Positions 37,751 through 51,283 of a stretch of DNA of 64,000 nucleotides are shown here, one piece after another. The stretch spans positions 310,001 through 374,000 of the forward strand of contig CANTAL010000095.1 in assembly GCA_947650365.1 (NCBI GenBank), given 5' to 3'. A program made the position numbers and the translations under genes. How positions within the stretch are numbered: the first letter of the stretch is position 1; each line of letters begins with the position of its first letter. The stretch comes from Chamaelirium japonicum (lineage: Eukaryota > Streptophyta > Magnoliopsida > Liliales > Melanthiaceae). The notes under the pieces are model-generated. The model made no database searches. It saw nothing but the letters and a program-made list of their open reading frames with translations, and had not been told where the DNA came from.

Positions 37751-39353
37751 ATGAATTAGAATGGATCGTACGAATGAATTAGAATGGATCGTGTGAAAGA
37801 ATTAGAATGGATTGTATGAATGAATTAGAATGGATCGTATGAATGGATTAGAATGGATACATTCGTGCGAATGAATTAGAATGGATCGTGCGAATCAATT
37901 AGACTGGATCGTGCGAATGAATAAGAATAGATCATACGAATGAATTAGAATGGATCGTACGAATGAATTAGAATGAATTAGAATGGATCGTACGAATGAA
38001 TTAGAATGGATCGTACGAATGAATTAGAATGGATCGTACGAATGAATTAGAATGAATTAGACTGGATCGTGCGAATCAATTAGACTGGATCGTGCGAATG
38101 AATAAGAATAGATCATACGAATGAATTAGAATGGATCTTACGAATTAATTAGAATGGATACGTTCGTGCGAATGAATTAGAATGGATTGTATGAATGAAT
38201 TAGAATGGATCATACGAATGAATTAGAATGGATCATACGAATTAATTAGAATGGATCGTACGAATGAATTAGAATGGATCGTACGAATGAATTAGAATGG
38301 ATCGTACGAATGAATTAGAATGGATCATGCGAATGAATTAGAATGGATCGTATGAATGAATTAGAATGGATACATTTGTGCGAATGAATTAGAATGGATC
38401 GTACGAATGAATTAGAATGGATCATATGAATGAATTAGAATGGATCGTATGAATGAATTAGAATGGATCGTGCGAATGAATTAGAATGGATCGTACGAAT
38501 GAATTAGAATGGATCGTGTGAAAGAATTAGAATGGATCGTACGAATGAATTTGAATGGATCGTGCGAATGAATTAGAATGGATCGTATGAATGAATTAGA
38601 ATAGATTTTGTGAATGAATTAGAACTGATCGTACGAATGAATTAGAATGGATCGTACGAATGAATTAGAATGGATACATTTGTGCGAATGAATTAGAATG
38701 GATCGTACAAATGAATTAGAATGGATCGTATGAATGAATTAGAATGGATACATTCGTGCGAATGAATTAGAATGGATCGTGCGAATCCATTAGACTGGAT
38801 CGTGTGAATGAATAAGAATGGATCATACAAATGAATTAGAATGGATTGTACGAATTAATTAGAATGGATACATTCGTGCGAATGAATTAGAATGGATTGT
38901 ATGAATGAATTAGAATGGATCATATGAATGAATTAGAATGGATCATACGAATTAATTAGAATGGATCATACGAATGAATTAGAATGGATCGTACGAATGA
39001 ATTAGAATGGATCGTACGAATGAACTAGAATGGATCGTACGAATGAAATAGAATAGATTGTACGAATGAATAAGAATGGATTCGTACGAATGAATTAGAA
39101 TAGATACATTCGTGCGAATGAATTAGAATGGATACATTCGTGCGAAAGAATTAGAATAGATCGTATGAATGAATTAGAATGGATCCTATGAATGAATTAG
39201 AATGGATCGTGCGAATGAATTAGAATGGATCGTATGAATGAATTAGAATGGATCGTGCTAATGAATTAGAATTGATCGAACGAATGAATTAGAATGCATC
39301 GTACGAAAGAATTAGAATGGATATATTCGTGCGAATGAATTAGAATGAATCGC
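37751..39353 (+). repeat. Satellite block 50 (+)
   Basis: Two copies of a unit with GAATCAATTAGACTGG and GAATAAGAATAGATC occur about 175 bp apart (37895 and 38072). A related GAATCCATTAGACTGG follows near 38783. Ends at GAATCGCATGATCC. Confidence 0.91.
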
Positions 39354-40012
39354 ATGATCCATTCTAATTCATTCATATGATCCATTCTAATTCATTCATA
39401 CAATGCATTCTAATTCTTTCACACGATCCATTCTAATTCATTCGTACGATCCATTCTAATTCATTCACACAATACATTCTATTTCATTTGTACGATCCAT
39501 TCTTACTCATTCGTATGCTCCATTCTAATTCATTTGTACGATCCATTCTAATTCATATGCACAAAGGTATCCATTCTAATCCATTCGTCGGATCCATTCT
39601 AATCCATTCGTACGATCCATTCTTATTCATTCGTACGATCCATTCTAATTCATTCGCTCGAATGTATCTATTATAATCCATTCGTACGATCCATTCTAAT
39701 CCATTCGATGATCCATTCTAATTCATTCGCATGAATGTAACCATTCTAATTCATTTATTTGATCCATTCTAATTCATTTGTACGATCCATTCTAATTCAT
39801 TCGCACGATCCATTCTAATTCATTCATAGGATCCATTCTAATTCATTCGTATAATCCATTCTAATTCTTTCACACGATCCATTCTAAATCATTCGTACGA
39901 TCTATTCTAATTCATTCATACAATCCATTCTAATTCATTCGTACGATCCATTCTAATTCACTCATACGATCCATTCTAATACATTCATACGATCCATTCT
40001 AATTCATTTGCA
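39354..40012 (-). repeat. Satellite block 51 (-)
   Basis: Carries ACAAAGGTATCC near 39562 and the CACTCATAC/ATACATTC/TTTGCACG group at its right end. The switch falls inside that group, at GCACGAATAGATCG. Confidence 0.91.
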
Positions 40013-41112
40013 CGAATAGATCGTATGAATGTATTAGAATGGATCGTACGAATGAATTAGAATGGATCGTACGAATGAATTAGAATGGATACATTCGTGC
40101 GAATGAATTAGAATGGATCGGACGAATGAATTAGAATGGATCGTACGAATGAATTAGAATGGATCATACGAATGAATTAGAATGGATCATACGAATGAGT
40201 AAGAATGGATTGTACGAATGAAATAGAATGGATTGTACGAATGAATTAGAATGGATACATTCGTGCGAATGAATTAGAATGGATCGTACGAATGAATTAG
40301 AATGGATCGTACGAATGAATTAGAATGCATCGTACGAAAGAATTAGAATGGATCGTACGAATGAATTAGACTGGATCGTACGAATGAATTTGAATAGATA
40401 CATTTGTGCGAATGAATCTAAATGGATTGTATGAATGAATTACAATGGGTCGTACGAATGAATTAGAATGGATCGTACGAATGAATTAGAATAGCTCATA
40501 CGAATGAATTAGAATAAATCATATGAATGAATTAGAATGGTTACATTCGTGCGTATGAATTAGAATAGATCGTACGAATGAATTAGAATGGATCGTACGA
40601 ATGAATTATAATGGATCGTACGAATGAATTAGAATGGATCTTACGAATGAATTAGAATGGATCGTATGAATGAATTAGAATCGCTCATACGAATGAATTA
40701 GAATGAATCGTATGAATGAATTAGAATGGTTACATTCGTACGAATGAATTAGAATGGATCGTACGAAGGAATTAGAATGGATCGTACGAATGAATTAGAA
40801 TAGATCGTATGAATGAATTAGAATGGATCGTACGAATGAATTAGAATGGATCGTGCGAATGAATTAGAATGGATCGTACGAATGAATTAGAATGGATCGT
40901 ACGAATGAATTAGAATGGATCATATTAATGAATTAGAATGGATCGTACGAATGAATTAGAATGGATCGTACGAATAAATTAGAATGGATACATTCGTCCG
41001 AATGAATTAGAATGGATCATACGAATGAGTAAGAATGGATCGTACGAATGAAATAGAATAGATTGTACGAATGAATTAGAATGGATCCTATGAATGAATT
41101 AGAATGGATCGT
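40013..41112 (+). repeat. Satellite block 52 (+)
   Basis: Contains GAATCTAAATGG near 40424 and two GGTTACATTCG units in a series shared with 19.4-19.6 kb. It ends at GGATCGTACGATCC. Confidence 0.91.
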
Positions 41113-41240
41113 ACGATCCATTCGAAAACATTCGCACGATCCATTCTAATTCATTCGTACGATCCATTCTAATTCATTCATACGATCCATTCTAATTCAT
41201 TCGTACGATCCATTCTAATTCATTCGTATATTCCATTCTA
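41113..41240 (-). repeat. Satellite block 53 (-), short
   Basis: Five to six units opening CGATCCATTCGAAAAC and ending with the GTATATTCC variant. The order resembles the start of blocks 17 and 35. The right boundary, CATTCTAAGATCCTACG, is not palindromic. Confidence 0.9.
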
Positions 41241-41946
41241 AGATCCTACGAATGAATTAGAATGGATCGTACGAATGAATTAGAATCGATCGTACGAATG
41301 AATTAGAATGGATAGTGCGAAGGAATTAGAATGGATACATTCGTGCGAATGAATTAGAATGGATCGGACGAATGAATTAGAATGGATCGTACGAATGAAT
41401 TAGAATGGATCAAATGAATGAATTAGAATGGTTACATTCATGCGAATGAATTAGAATGGATCGTACGAATGGATTAGAATGGATCGTACGAATGAACTAG
41501 AATGGATACATTCGTGCGAATGAAATAGAATGGATCGTACGAATGAATTAGAATGGATCGTACAAATGAATTAGAATGGATCTTACGAATGAATTAGAAT
41601 GGATCGTACGAATGAATTAGAATGGATCGTACAAATGAATTAGAATGGATACATTCGTGCGAATGAATTAGAATGGATCGGATGAATGAATTAGAATGGA
41701 TCGTACGAATGAATTAGAATGGATCAAATGAATGAATTAGAATGGTTACATTCATGCAAATGAATTAGAATGGATCGTACGAATGGATTAGAATGGAAAC
41801 ATTCGAGCGAATGAATTAGAATGGATCGTACGAATGAATTAGAATGGATCGTACGAATGGATTAGAATGGATCCTACGAATGGATTAGAATGGATACCTT
41901 TGTGCAGAATGGATCGTACGAATGAATTAGAATGGATACATTCGTG
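41241..41946 (+). repeat. Satellite block 54 (+)
   Basis: Two GATCAAATG / GGTTACATTCATG groups (about 41409 and 41731) and a truncated GATACCTTTGTGC unit near 41893. It ends at GTGCAC in CATTCGTGCACGATCC. Confidence 0.91.
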
Positions 41947-43212
41947 CACGATCCATTCTAATTCATTCGCACGAATGTATCCATTCTAATTCATTCGTAC
42001 GATCCATTCTAATTCATTAATATGATCCATTCTAATTCATTCGTATGATCCATTCTAATTCTTTCGTATGATCCATTTTATTCGGACGAATGTATCCATT
42101 CTAATTTATTCGTACGATCCATTCTAATTCATTCGTACGATCCATTCTAATTCATTCGTACGATCCATTCTAATTCATTCGTCCGATCCTTTCTAATTCA
42201 TTCGCACGAATGTATCCATTCTAATTCATTCGTACGATCCATTCTAATTCATTCGTACGATCCATTCTAATTCATTCGTACGATCCATTCTAATTTATTC
42301 GTACGATCCATTCTAGTTCATTCGTACGATCCATTCTAATTCATTCGCACGAATGTATCCATTCTAGTTCATTCGTACGATCCATTCTATTTCATTCGTA
42401 CGATCCATTCTTACTCATTCGTATGATCCATTCTAATTCATTCGGACGAATATATCCATTCTAATTTATTCGTTCGATCCATTCTAATTCATTCGTACGA
42501 TCCATTCTAATTCATTCGTCCGATCCATTCTAATTCATTCGCACGAATGTATCCATTCTAATTCATTCGTACGATCCATTCTAATTCATTCGTACGATCC
42601 ATTCTAATTCATTCGTAAGATCCATTCTAATTCGTTCGTACGATCCATTCTAATTCATTCGTACGATCCATTCTAATTCATTTGCACGAATGTATCCATT
42701 CTAGTTCATTCGTACGATCCATTCTAATTCATTCGTACGATCCATTCTAATTCATTCGCACGATCCATTCTAATTCATTCGTACGATCATTTCTAATTCA
42801 TTTGCACGAATGTATCCATTCTAATTCATTCGTACGATCCATTCTAATTCATTCGTACGATCCATTCTAATTCATTCATACAATCCATTCTAATTCTTTC
42901 ACACGATCCATTCTAATTCATTCGTAGGATCCATTCTAATTCATTCGTACAATCTATTCTATTTCATTCGTACGATCCATTCTTACTCATTCGTATGATC
43001 CATTCTAATTCATTCGGACGAATGTATCCATTCTAATTTATTCGTACGATCCATTCTAATTCATTCGTACGATCCATTCTAATTCATTAATATGATCCAT
43101 TCTAATTCATTCGTACGATCCATTCTAATTCATTCGTAAGATCCTTTCTAATTCATTCGCACGATCTATTCTAATTCATTCGTACGATCCATTACAATTC
43201 ATTCATACGATC
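41947..43212 (-). repeat. Satellite block 55 (-)
   Basis: Several TTCGGACGAATGTATCC and TTATTCG series (42.08, 42.44, 43.01 kb) give a visible ~0.4-0.6 kb internal periodicity. It ends abruptly at CGATCTGTGAAAG. Confidence 0.92.
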
Positions 43213-43291
43213 TGTGAAAGAATTAGAATGGATTGTATGAATGAATTAGAATGGATCGTACGAATGAATTAGAATGAATCGTACGAAGGAA
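43213..43291 (+). repeat. Satellite block 56 (+), short
   Basis: Three to four monomers beginning inside a GTGTGAAAG unit, followed by ATTGTATG as elsewhere. Ends at GGAATTCTAATTC. Confidence 0.9.
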
Positions 43292-43727
43292 TTCTAATTC
43301 ATTCGCAAGAATGTATCCATTCTAATTCAGTCGTACGATCCATTCTAATTCATTCGTATGATCTATTCTAATTCATTCATAGGATCCATTCTAATTCATT
43401 CATACGATCTATTCTAATTCTTTCGCACGAATGTATCCATTCTAATTCATTCGCACGAATGTATCCATTCTAATTCATTCGTACGAGCCATACTAATTCA
43501 TTCGTACGATCCATTCTAATTAATTCGTACGATCCATTCTAATTCATTCATACGATCTATTCTAATTCATTCATACAATCCATTCTAATTCTTTCACACG
43601 ATCCATTGTAATTCATTCGTATGATCCATTCTAATTCATTCGCACAATCCATTCTATTTCATTCGTACGATCCATTCTTACTCATTCGTATGATCCATTC
43701 TAATTCATTCGCACGAATGTATCCATA
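43292..43727 (-). repeat. Satellite block 57 (-)
   Basis: CATAGG, TTTCGCACG, TTTCACACG and TTACTCATTCG series leading to GTATCCATAATGGATC: the third copy of the block 13/39 right half. Confidence 0.92.
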
Positions 43728-43878
43728 ATGGATCATACGAATGAGTAAGAATGGATCGTACGAATGAAATAGAATGGATTGTGCGAATGAATTAGAATGG
43801 ACCGTACGAATGAATTAGAATGGATACATTCGTGCGAATAATTTTGAATGGATCATACGAATGAGTAAGAATGGATCG
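43728..43878 (+). repeat. Satellite block 58 (+)
   Basis: Third copy of blocks 14/40. It lacks the truncated TTAGACGTACG monomer and is therefore about 20 bp shorter. The GGATCGTCATTC switch is retained. Confidence 0.92.
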
Positions 43879-44105
43879 TCATTCTAATTCATTTGTATCC
43901 ATTATATTTCATTCGCACGATCCATTCTAACTCATTCGCGCAATCTATTCTAATTCATTCGTACGATCCATTCTAATTCATTCGTACGATCCATTCTCAT
44001 TCATTCATACAATCCATTCTAATTTATTCGCACGAATGTATCCATTCTAATTCATTCGTACGATCCATTCTAATTCATTCGCACAATCCATTCTAATTAA
44101 TTCGT
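43879..44105 (-). repeat. Satellite block 59 (-)
   Basis: Third copy of the left part of block 15, without one unit. It breaks at AATTCGTACGAATG after ~225 bp. Confidence 0.91.
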
Positions 44106-46570
44106 ACGAATGAAATAGAATAGATTGTACGAATGAATTAGAATGGATTCGTACGAATGAATTAGAATGGATACATTCGTGCGAATGAATTAGAATGGAT
44201 ACATTCGTGCGAAAGATTTAGAATAGATCGTATGAATGAATTAGAATGGATCCTATGAATGAATTAGAATGGATCGTGCGAATGAATTAGAATGGATCGT
44301 ACGAATGAATTAGAATGGATCGTGCTAATGAATTAGAATTGATCGAACGAATGAATTAGCATGGATCGTGCTAATGAATTAGAATGGATCATACGAATGA
44401 ATTAGAATGGATCAAATGAATGAATTAGAATGGTTACATTCATGCGAATGAATTAGAATGGATCGTACGAATGGATTAGAATGGATATATTCGAGCGAAT
44501 GAATTAGAATGGATCGTACGGAATGAATTAGAATGGATTGTATGAATGAATTAGAATGGATACATTCGTGCGAATGAATTAGAATGGATCGTGCGAATGA
44601 ATTAGAATGGATTCGTACGAATGAATTAGAATGGATACATTCGTGCGAATGAACTAGAATGGATCGTACCAATGAGTAAGAATGGATCGTACGAATGAAA
44701 TAGAATGGATCATACGGAATGAATTAGAATGGATCGTACGAATGAATTAGAATGGATCGTACGAATGAATTAGAATGGATCGTACGAATGAATTAGAATG
44801 GATCGTGCGAATGAATTAGAATGGATCGTGCGAATGAATTAGAATGGATAGTATGAATGAATTAGAATGGATCGTACGAATGAATTAGAATGGATCGGAC
44901 GAATGAATTAGAATGGATCGTACGAATGAATTAGAATGGATCAAATGAATGAATTAGAATGGATCGTACGAATGAATTAAAATGCATCGTACGAAAGAAT
45001 TAGAATGGATATATTCGTGCGAATGAATTAGAATGGATCGTATGAATGAATTACACTAGATCGTACATATGAATTTGAATGGATACATTTGTGCGAATGA
45101 ATCTAAATGGATTGTATGAATGAATTAGAATGGATCGTACGAATGAATTAGAATGGATCATACGAATTAATTAGAATGGATCGTACGAATGAATTAGAAT
45201 GGTTACATTCGTGCGAATGAAATAGAATGGATCGTACGAATGAATTAGAATGGATATATTCGTGCAAATGAATTAGAATGGATCGTATGAATGAATTAGA
45301 ATGGATCATACGAATTAATTAGAATGGATCATACGAATGAATTAGAATGGATCGTACGAATGAATTAGAATGGATCGTACGAATGAATTAGAATGGATCG
45401 TGCGAATGAATTAGAATGGATCATACGAATGAATTAGAATGGATACATTTGTGCGAATGAATTAGAATGGATCGTACGAATGAATTAGAATGGATCGTAT
45501 GAATGAATTAGAATGGATCGTATGAATGAATTAGAATGGATCGTGCGAATGAATTAGAATGGATCGTACGAATGAATTAGAATGGACCGTGTGAAAGAAT
45601 TAGAATGGATCATACGAATGAATTAGAATGGATCGTGCGAATGAATTAGAATGGATCGTACGAATGAATTAGAATGGATACATTCGTGCGAATGAATTAG
45701 AATGGATCGTGCGAATCCATTAGACTGGATCGTGCGAATGAATAAGAATGGATTATACGAATGAATTAGAATGAATCGTACAAATTAATTAGAATGGATA
45801 CATTCGTGCGAATGAATTAGAATGGATTGTATGAATGAATTAGAATGGATCGTACGAATGAATTAGAATGGATCATACGAATGAATTAGAATAAATCGTA
45901 CGAATGAATTAGAATGGATCGTACGAATGAATTAGAATGGATCGTACGAATGAACTAGAATGGATCGTAGGAATGAAATAGAATAGATTATACGAATGAA
46001 TTAGAATGGATTCGTACGAATGAATTAGAATGGATACATTCGTGCGAATGAATTAGAATGGATACATTCGTGCGAAAGAATTAGAATAGATCGTTTGAAT
46101 GAATTAGAATGGATCCTATGAATGAATTAGAATGGATCGTGCGAATGAATTAGAATGGATTCCTACGAATGAATTAGAATGGATACATTCGTGCGAATGA
46201 ATTAGAATGGATCGTACCAATGAGTAAGAATGGATCGTACGAATGAAATAGAATGGATCGTACGAATGAATTAGAATGGATCGTACGAAGGAATTAGAAT
46301 GGATCGTACGAATGAATTAGAATGGATCGTACGAATAAATTAGAATGGATACATTCGTCCGAATGAAATAGAATGGATCATACGAATGAGTAAGAATGGA
46401 TCGTATGAATGAAATAGAATAGATTGTACGAATGAATTAGAATGGATCCTACGAATGAATTAGAATGGATCGTGTGAAAGAATTAGAATGGATTGTATGA
46501 ATGAATTAGAATGGATCGTATGAATGAATTAGAATGGATCGTGTGAATGAATTCGAATGGATCGTACGAA
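44106..46570 (+). repeat. Satellite block 60 (+), 2.5 kb
   Basis: Includes a GTGCTAATG/GATCGAACG/TTAGCATGG set near 44325-44375 and an extra-G CGTACGGAATG unit at 44515. GAATCTAAATGG lies near 45099. Ends with GAATTCGAATGG, then CGTACGAATTCATTC. Confidence 0.92.
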
Positions 46571-47015
46571 TTCATTCTAATTCATTCATACAATCCATTC
46601 TAATTCTTTCACACGATCCATTCTAATTCATTCGTACGTTCCATTCTAATTCATTAGCATGATCCATGCTAATTCATTCGTTCGATCAATTCTAATTCAT
46701 TAGCACGATCCATTCTAATTCATTCGTACGATCCATTCTAATTCATTCGCACGATCCATTCTAATTCATTCATAGGATCCATTCTAATTCATTCATACGA
46801 TCTATTCTAATTCTTTCGCACGAATGTATCTATTCTAATTCATTCGCACGAATGTATCCATTCTAATTCATTCGTATGATCCATTCTAATTCATTCGTAC
46901 GATCCATTATAATTCATTCGTACGATCCATTTTAATTCAATCATACGATCTATTCTAATTCATTCATACAATCCATTCTAATTCTTTCACACGATCCATT
47001 CTAATTCATTCGTAC
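46571..47015 (-). repeat. Satellite block 61 (-)
   Basis: Same opening series as blocks 13, 25 and 39: CATACAATCC, TTTCACACG, TTAGCATGATCCATGC, GTTCGATC, CATAGG, TTTCGCACG. It ends at CGTACGGAATAGATCG. Confidence 0.92.
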
Positions 47016-49013
47016 GGAATAGATCGTATGAATGAATTAGAATGGATCCTATGAATGAATTAGAATGGATCGTGCGAATGAATTAGAATGGATCGTACGA
47101 ATGAATTAGAATGGATCTTACGAATGAATTAGAATGGATCGTACGAATGAATTAGAATGGATCGTACGAATGAACTAGAATGGATACATTCGTGCGAATG
47201 AATTAGAATGATCGTACGAATGAATTAGAATGGATCGTACGAATGAATTAGAATGGATCTTACGAATGAATTAGAATGAATCGTACGAATGAATTAGAAT
47301 GGATCGTACAAATGAATTAGAATGGATACATTCGTGCGAATGAATTAGAATGGATCGGACGAATGAATTAGAATGGATCGTACGAATGAATTAGAATGGA
47401 TCGTACGAAGGAATTAGAATGGATCGTACGAATGAGTAAGAATGGATCGTACGAATGAATTAGAATGGATTGTATGAATAAATTAGAATGGATACATTCG
47501 TCCGAATAAAATAGAATGGATCATACGAATGAGTAAGAATGGATCGTACGAATGAAATAGAATAGATTGTACGAATGAATTAGAATGGATCCTACGAATG
47601 AATTAGAATAGATCATACGAATGAATTAGAATGGATCGTACGAATGAATTAGAATGGATCGTGCGAATGAATTAGAATGGATACATTCGTGCGAATTAAT
47701 TAGAATGAATCGTACGAATTAATTAGAATGGATACATTCGTAGGAATGAATTAGAATGGATTGTATGAATGAATTAGAATGGATCGTACGAATGAATTAG
47801 AATGGATCATACGAATTAATTAGAATGGATCATACGAATGAATTAGAATGGATCATACGAATGAATTAGAATGGATCGTACGAATGAATTAGAATGGATA
47901 CATTCGTGCGAATGAATTAGAATGGATTGTGCGAATGAATAAGAACAGATCGTGCGAATGAATTAGAATAGATCGTACGAATGAATTAGAATGGATCGTG
48001 CGAATGAATTAGAATGGATCGTACGAATGAATTAGAATGGATACATTTGTGCGAATGAATTAGAATGGATCGTACGAATGAATTAGAATGGATGATATGA
48101 ATGAATTAGAATGGATCGTACGAATGAATTAGAATGGATCATGCGAATGAATTAGAATGGATCGTACGAATGAATTAGAATGGATCGTACGAATGAACTA
48201 GAATGGATACATTCGTGCGAATGAATTAGAATGGATCGTACGATTGAATTAGAATGGATCTTACGAATGAATTAGAATGGTTCGTACGAATGAATTAGAA
48301 TGGATACATTCGTGCGAATGAATTAGAATGGATCGGACGAATGAATTAGAATGGATCGTAGGAATGAATTAAAATGGATCGTACGAATGAATTAGAATGG
48401 ATCGTACGAATAAATTAGAATGGATACATTCGTCCGAATGAATTAGAATGGATCATACGAATGAGTAAGAATGGATCGTACGAATGAAATAGAATAGATT
48501 GTACGAATGAATTATAATGGATCCTACGAATGAATTAGAATGGGTCGTGTGAAAGAATTAGAATGGATTGTATGAATGAATTAGAATGGATCGTATGAAT
48601 GAATTAGAATGGATCGTATGAATGAATTAGAATGGATCGTACGAATGAATTAGAATGGATTGTACGAAAGAATTAGAATGGATACATTCGTGCGAATAAA
48701 TTAGAATGGATTGTATGAATGAATTAGAATGGATCGTACGAATGAATTAGAATGGATCGTACGAATGAATTAGAATAGATTGCGCGAATGAATTAGAATG
48801 GAACGTGCGAATGAATTAGAATGGATCGTACGAAGGAATTAGAATGGATCGTACGAATGAATTAGAATGGATCGTACGAATGTATTAGAATGGATCGTAC
48901 GAAGGAATTAGAATGGATCGTACAAATGAATTAGAATGGATCGTACGATTGAATTAGAATGGATCATACGAATGAGTAAGAATTGATCGTATGAATGAAT
49001 TAGATTGGATCGT
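47016..49013 (+). repeat. Satellite block 62 (+), 2.0 kb
   Basis: Contains GAATAAGAACAGATCG at 47935-47950, a rare unit shared with 54.56 and 57.58 kb. Its right ~180 bp copies the left flank of the single-monomer inversion. Confidence 0.92.
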
Positions 49014-49036
49014 ACGATCCATTCTAATTCATTAGC
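49014..49036 (-). repeat. Satellite block 63 (-), one inverted monomer
   Basis: Third copy of the single-monomer inversion, exactly 42,203 bp from the first as measured at both the left palindrome and the GGAATATAC unit. Confidence 0.88.
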
Positions 49037-51283
49037 ATGGATCGTGCTAATGAATTAGAATGGAATATACGAATGAATTAGAATGGATCGTAGAATGGAT
49101 CGTACGAATGAATTAGAATGAATTAGAATGGATCATACGAATGAATTAGAATAGATCATAGGAATAAATTAGAATGGATCCTGCAAATGAATTAGAATGG
49201 ATACATTTGTGTGAATGAATTAGAATGGATCGTGCGAATGAATTAGAATGGATCGTACGAATGAATTAGAATGGATATATTTGAACGAATAAATTAGAAT
49301 GGATCATACGAATGAATTAGAATGGATCGTACGAATGAATTAGAATGGATAGTGTGAATGAATTAGAATCGATCGTACGAATGAATTAGAATGGATCGTA
49401 CGAATGAATTAGAATGGATCATACGAATGAGTAAAAATGGATCGTACGAATGAATTAGAATGGATCGTACGAATGAATTTGAATGGATCGTACGAATAAA
49501 TTAGAATGGATACATTCATCCGAATGAATTAGAATGGATCATACGAATGAGTAAGAATGGATCATACGAATGAAATAGAATAGATTGTACGAATGAATTA
49601 GAATGGATCCTACGAATGAATTAGAATGGATCGTGTGAAAGAATTAGAATGGATTGTATGAATGAATTAGAATGGATTGTATGAATGAATTAGAATGGAT
49701 CGTGCGAATGAATTCGAATGGATCGTATGTACGAATGAATTAGAATGGATACATTCGTGCGAATGAATTAGAATGCATCGTACGAATGAATTAGAATGGA
49801 TCGTGCGAATAAATTAGAATGGAGCGTACGAATGAATTAGAATGGATCGTACGAATGAACTAGAATGGATACATTCGTGCAAATGAATTAGAATGGATCG
49901 TACGAAGGAATTAGAATGGATCTTACGAATGAATTCGAATGGATCGTACGAATAAATTAGAATGGATCGTATGAATGGTTTAGAATGGATACATTCGTGC
50001 GAATGAATTAGAATGGATTGGACGAATGAATTAGAATGGATCGCACGAATGAATTAGAATGGATCAAATGAATGAATTAGAATGGTTACATTCATGCGAA
50101 TGAATTAGAATGGATCGTACGAATGGATTAGAATGGATCGTACGAATGGATTAGAATGGATACATTCGTGCAAATAAATTAGAACGGATTATACGAATGA
50201 GTAAGAATGGATTGTACGAATGAAATAGAATGGATTGTACGAATGAATTAGAATGGATCGTGCGAATGAATTTGAATGGATCGTACGAATGAATTAGAAT
50301 GGATCATGCTAATGAATTAGAATTGATCGTACGAATGAAATAGAATGGATTGTACGAATGAATTAGAATAGATCATACGAATGAATTAGAATGGATCGTA
50401 CGAATGAACTAGAATGGATACATTCGTGCGAATGAATTAGAATTGATCGTACGAATGAATTAGAATGGATCGTACGAATGAATTAGAATGGATCGGACGA
50501 ATGAATTAGAATAGATCGTACGAATGAATTAGAATGGATCAAATGAATGAATTTGAATGGATCGTACGAATGAATTAGAATGCACCGTACGAAAGAATTA
50601 GAATGGATATATTCGTGCGAATGAATTAGAATGGATCGTACGAATGAATTAGACTGGATCGTACGAATGAATTTGATTGGATACATTTGTGCGAATGAAT
50701 CTAAATGGATTGTATGAATGAATTAGAATGGATCGTACGAATGAATTAGAATGGATCATACGAATTAATTAGAATGGATCGTACCAATGAGTAAGAATGG
50801 ATCGTACGAATGAAATAGAATGGATCGTACGAATGAATTAGAATGGATTGTACGGAATGAATTAGAATGGATTGTATGAATGAATTAGAATGGATACATT
50901 CATGCGAATGAATTAGAATGGATCATACGAATGAGTAAGAATGGATCGTACGAATGAAATAGAATGGATTGTACGAATGAATTATAATGGATCGTACAAA
51001 TGAATTAGAATGGATCGTACGAATGAATTAGAATGGATCATACGAATGAATTAGAATGGATCGTGTGAAAGAATTAGAATGGATTGTATGAATGAATTAG
51101 AATAGATCGTATGAATGAATTAGAATGGATCGTACGAATGAATTAGAATGGATCGTACGAATGAACTAGAATGGATACATTCGTGCGAATGAATAAGAAT
51201 GGATCGTACGAATGAATTAGAATGGATCGTACGAATGAATTAGAATGGATCTTACCAATTAATTAGAATGGATCGTACGAATG
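49037..51283 (+). repeat. Satellite block 64 (+), 2.2 kb
   Basis: The left part copies blocks 12 and 20 (GAATATACG, GATCGTAGAATGG, GATATATTTGAACG). It has an irregular join at 49727 (GATCGTATGTACG) and extra-G ATTGTACGGAATG near 50848. It ends at GAATGCACGATCC. Confidence 0.92.

Noticed and set aside
39488-39676. 62-codon + strand open frame
   Set aside because: Satellite translation of the same kind; it exists only because of truncated or 28-bp units that keep phase.
44412-44672. 86-codon minus-strand open frame with HSNSFVRSIL-like repeats
   Set aside because: It is a chance frame in the satellite. A 23-bp plus a 28-bp monomer make 51 bp (17 codons), so mixed units can avoid the TAA in CTAATTC for a while. 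It has no start context, no conservation and no domain.
50483-50686. 67-codon minus-strand open frame
   Set aside because: Satellite translation, with the same repetitive residues as the other frames in the array.
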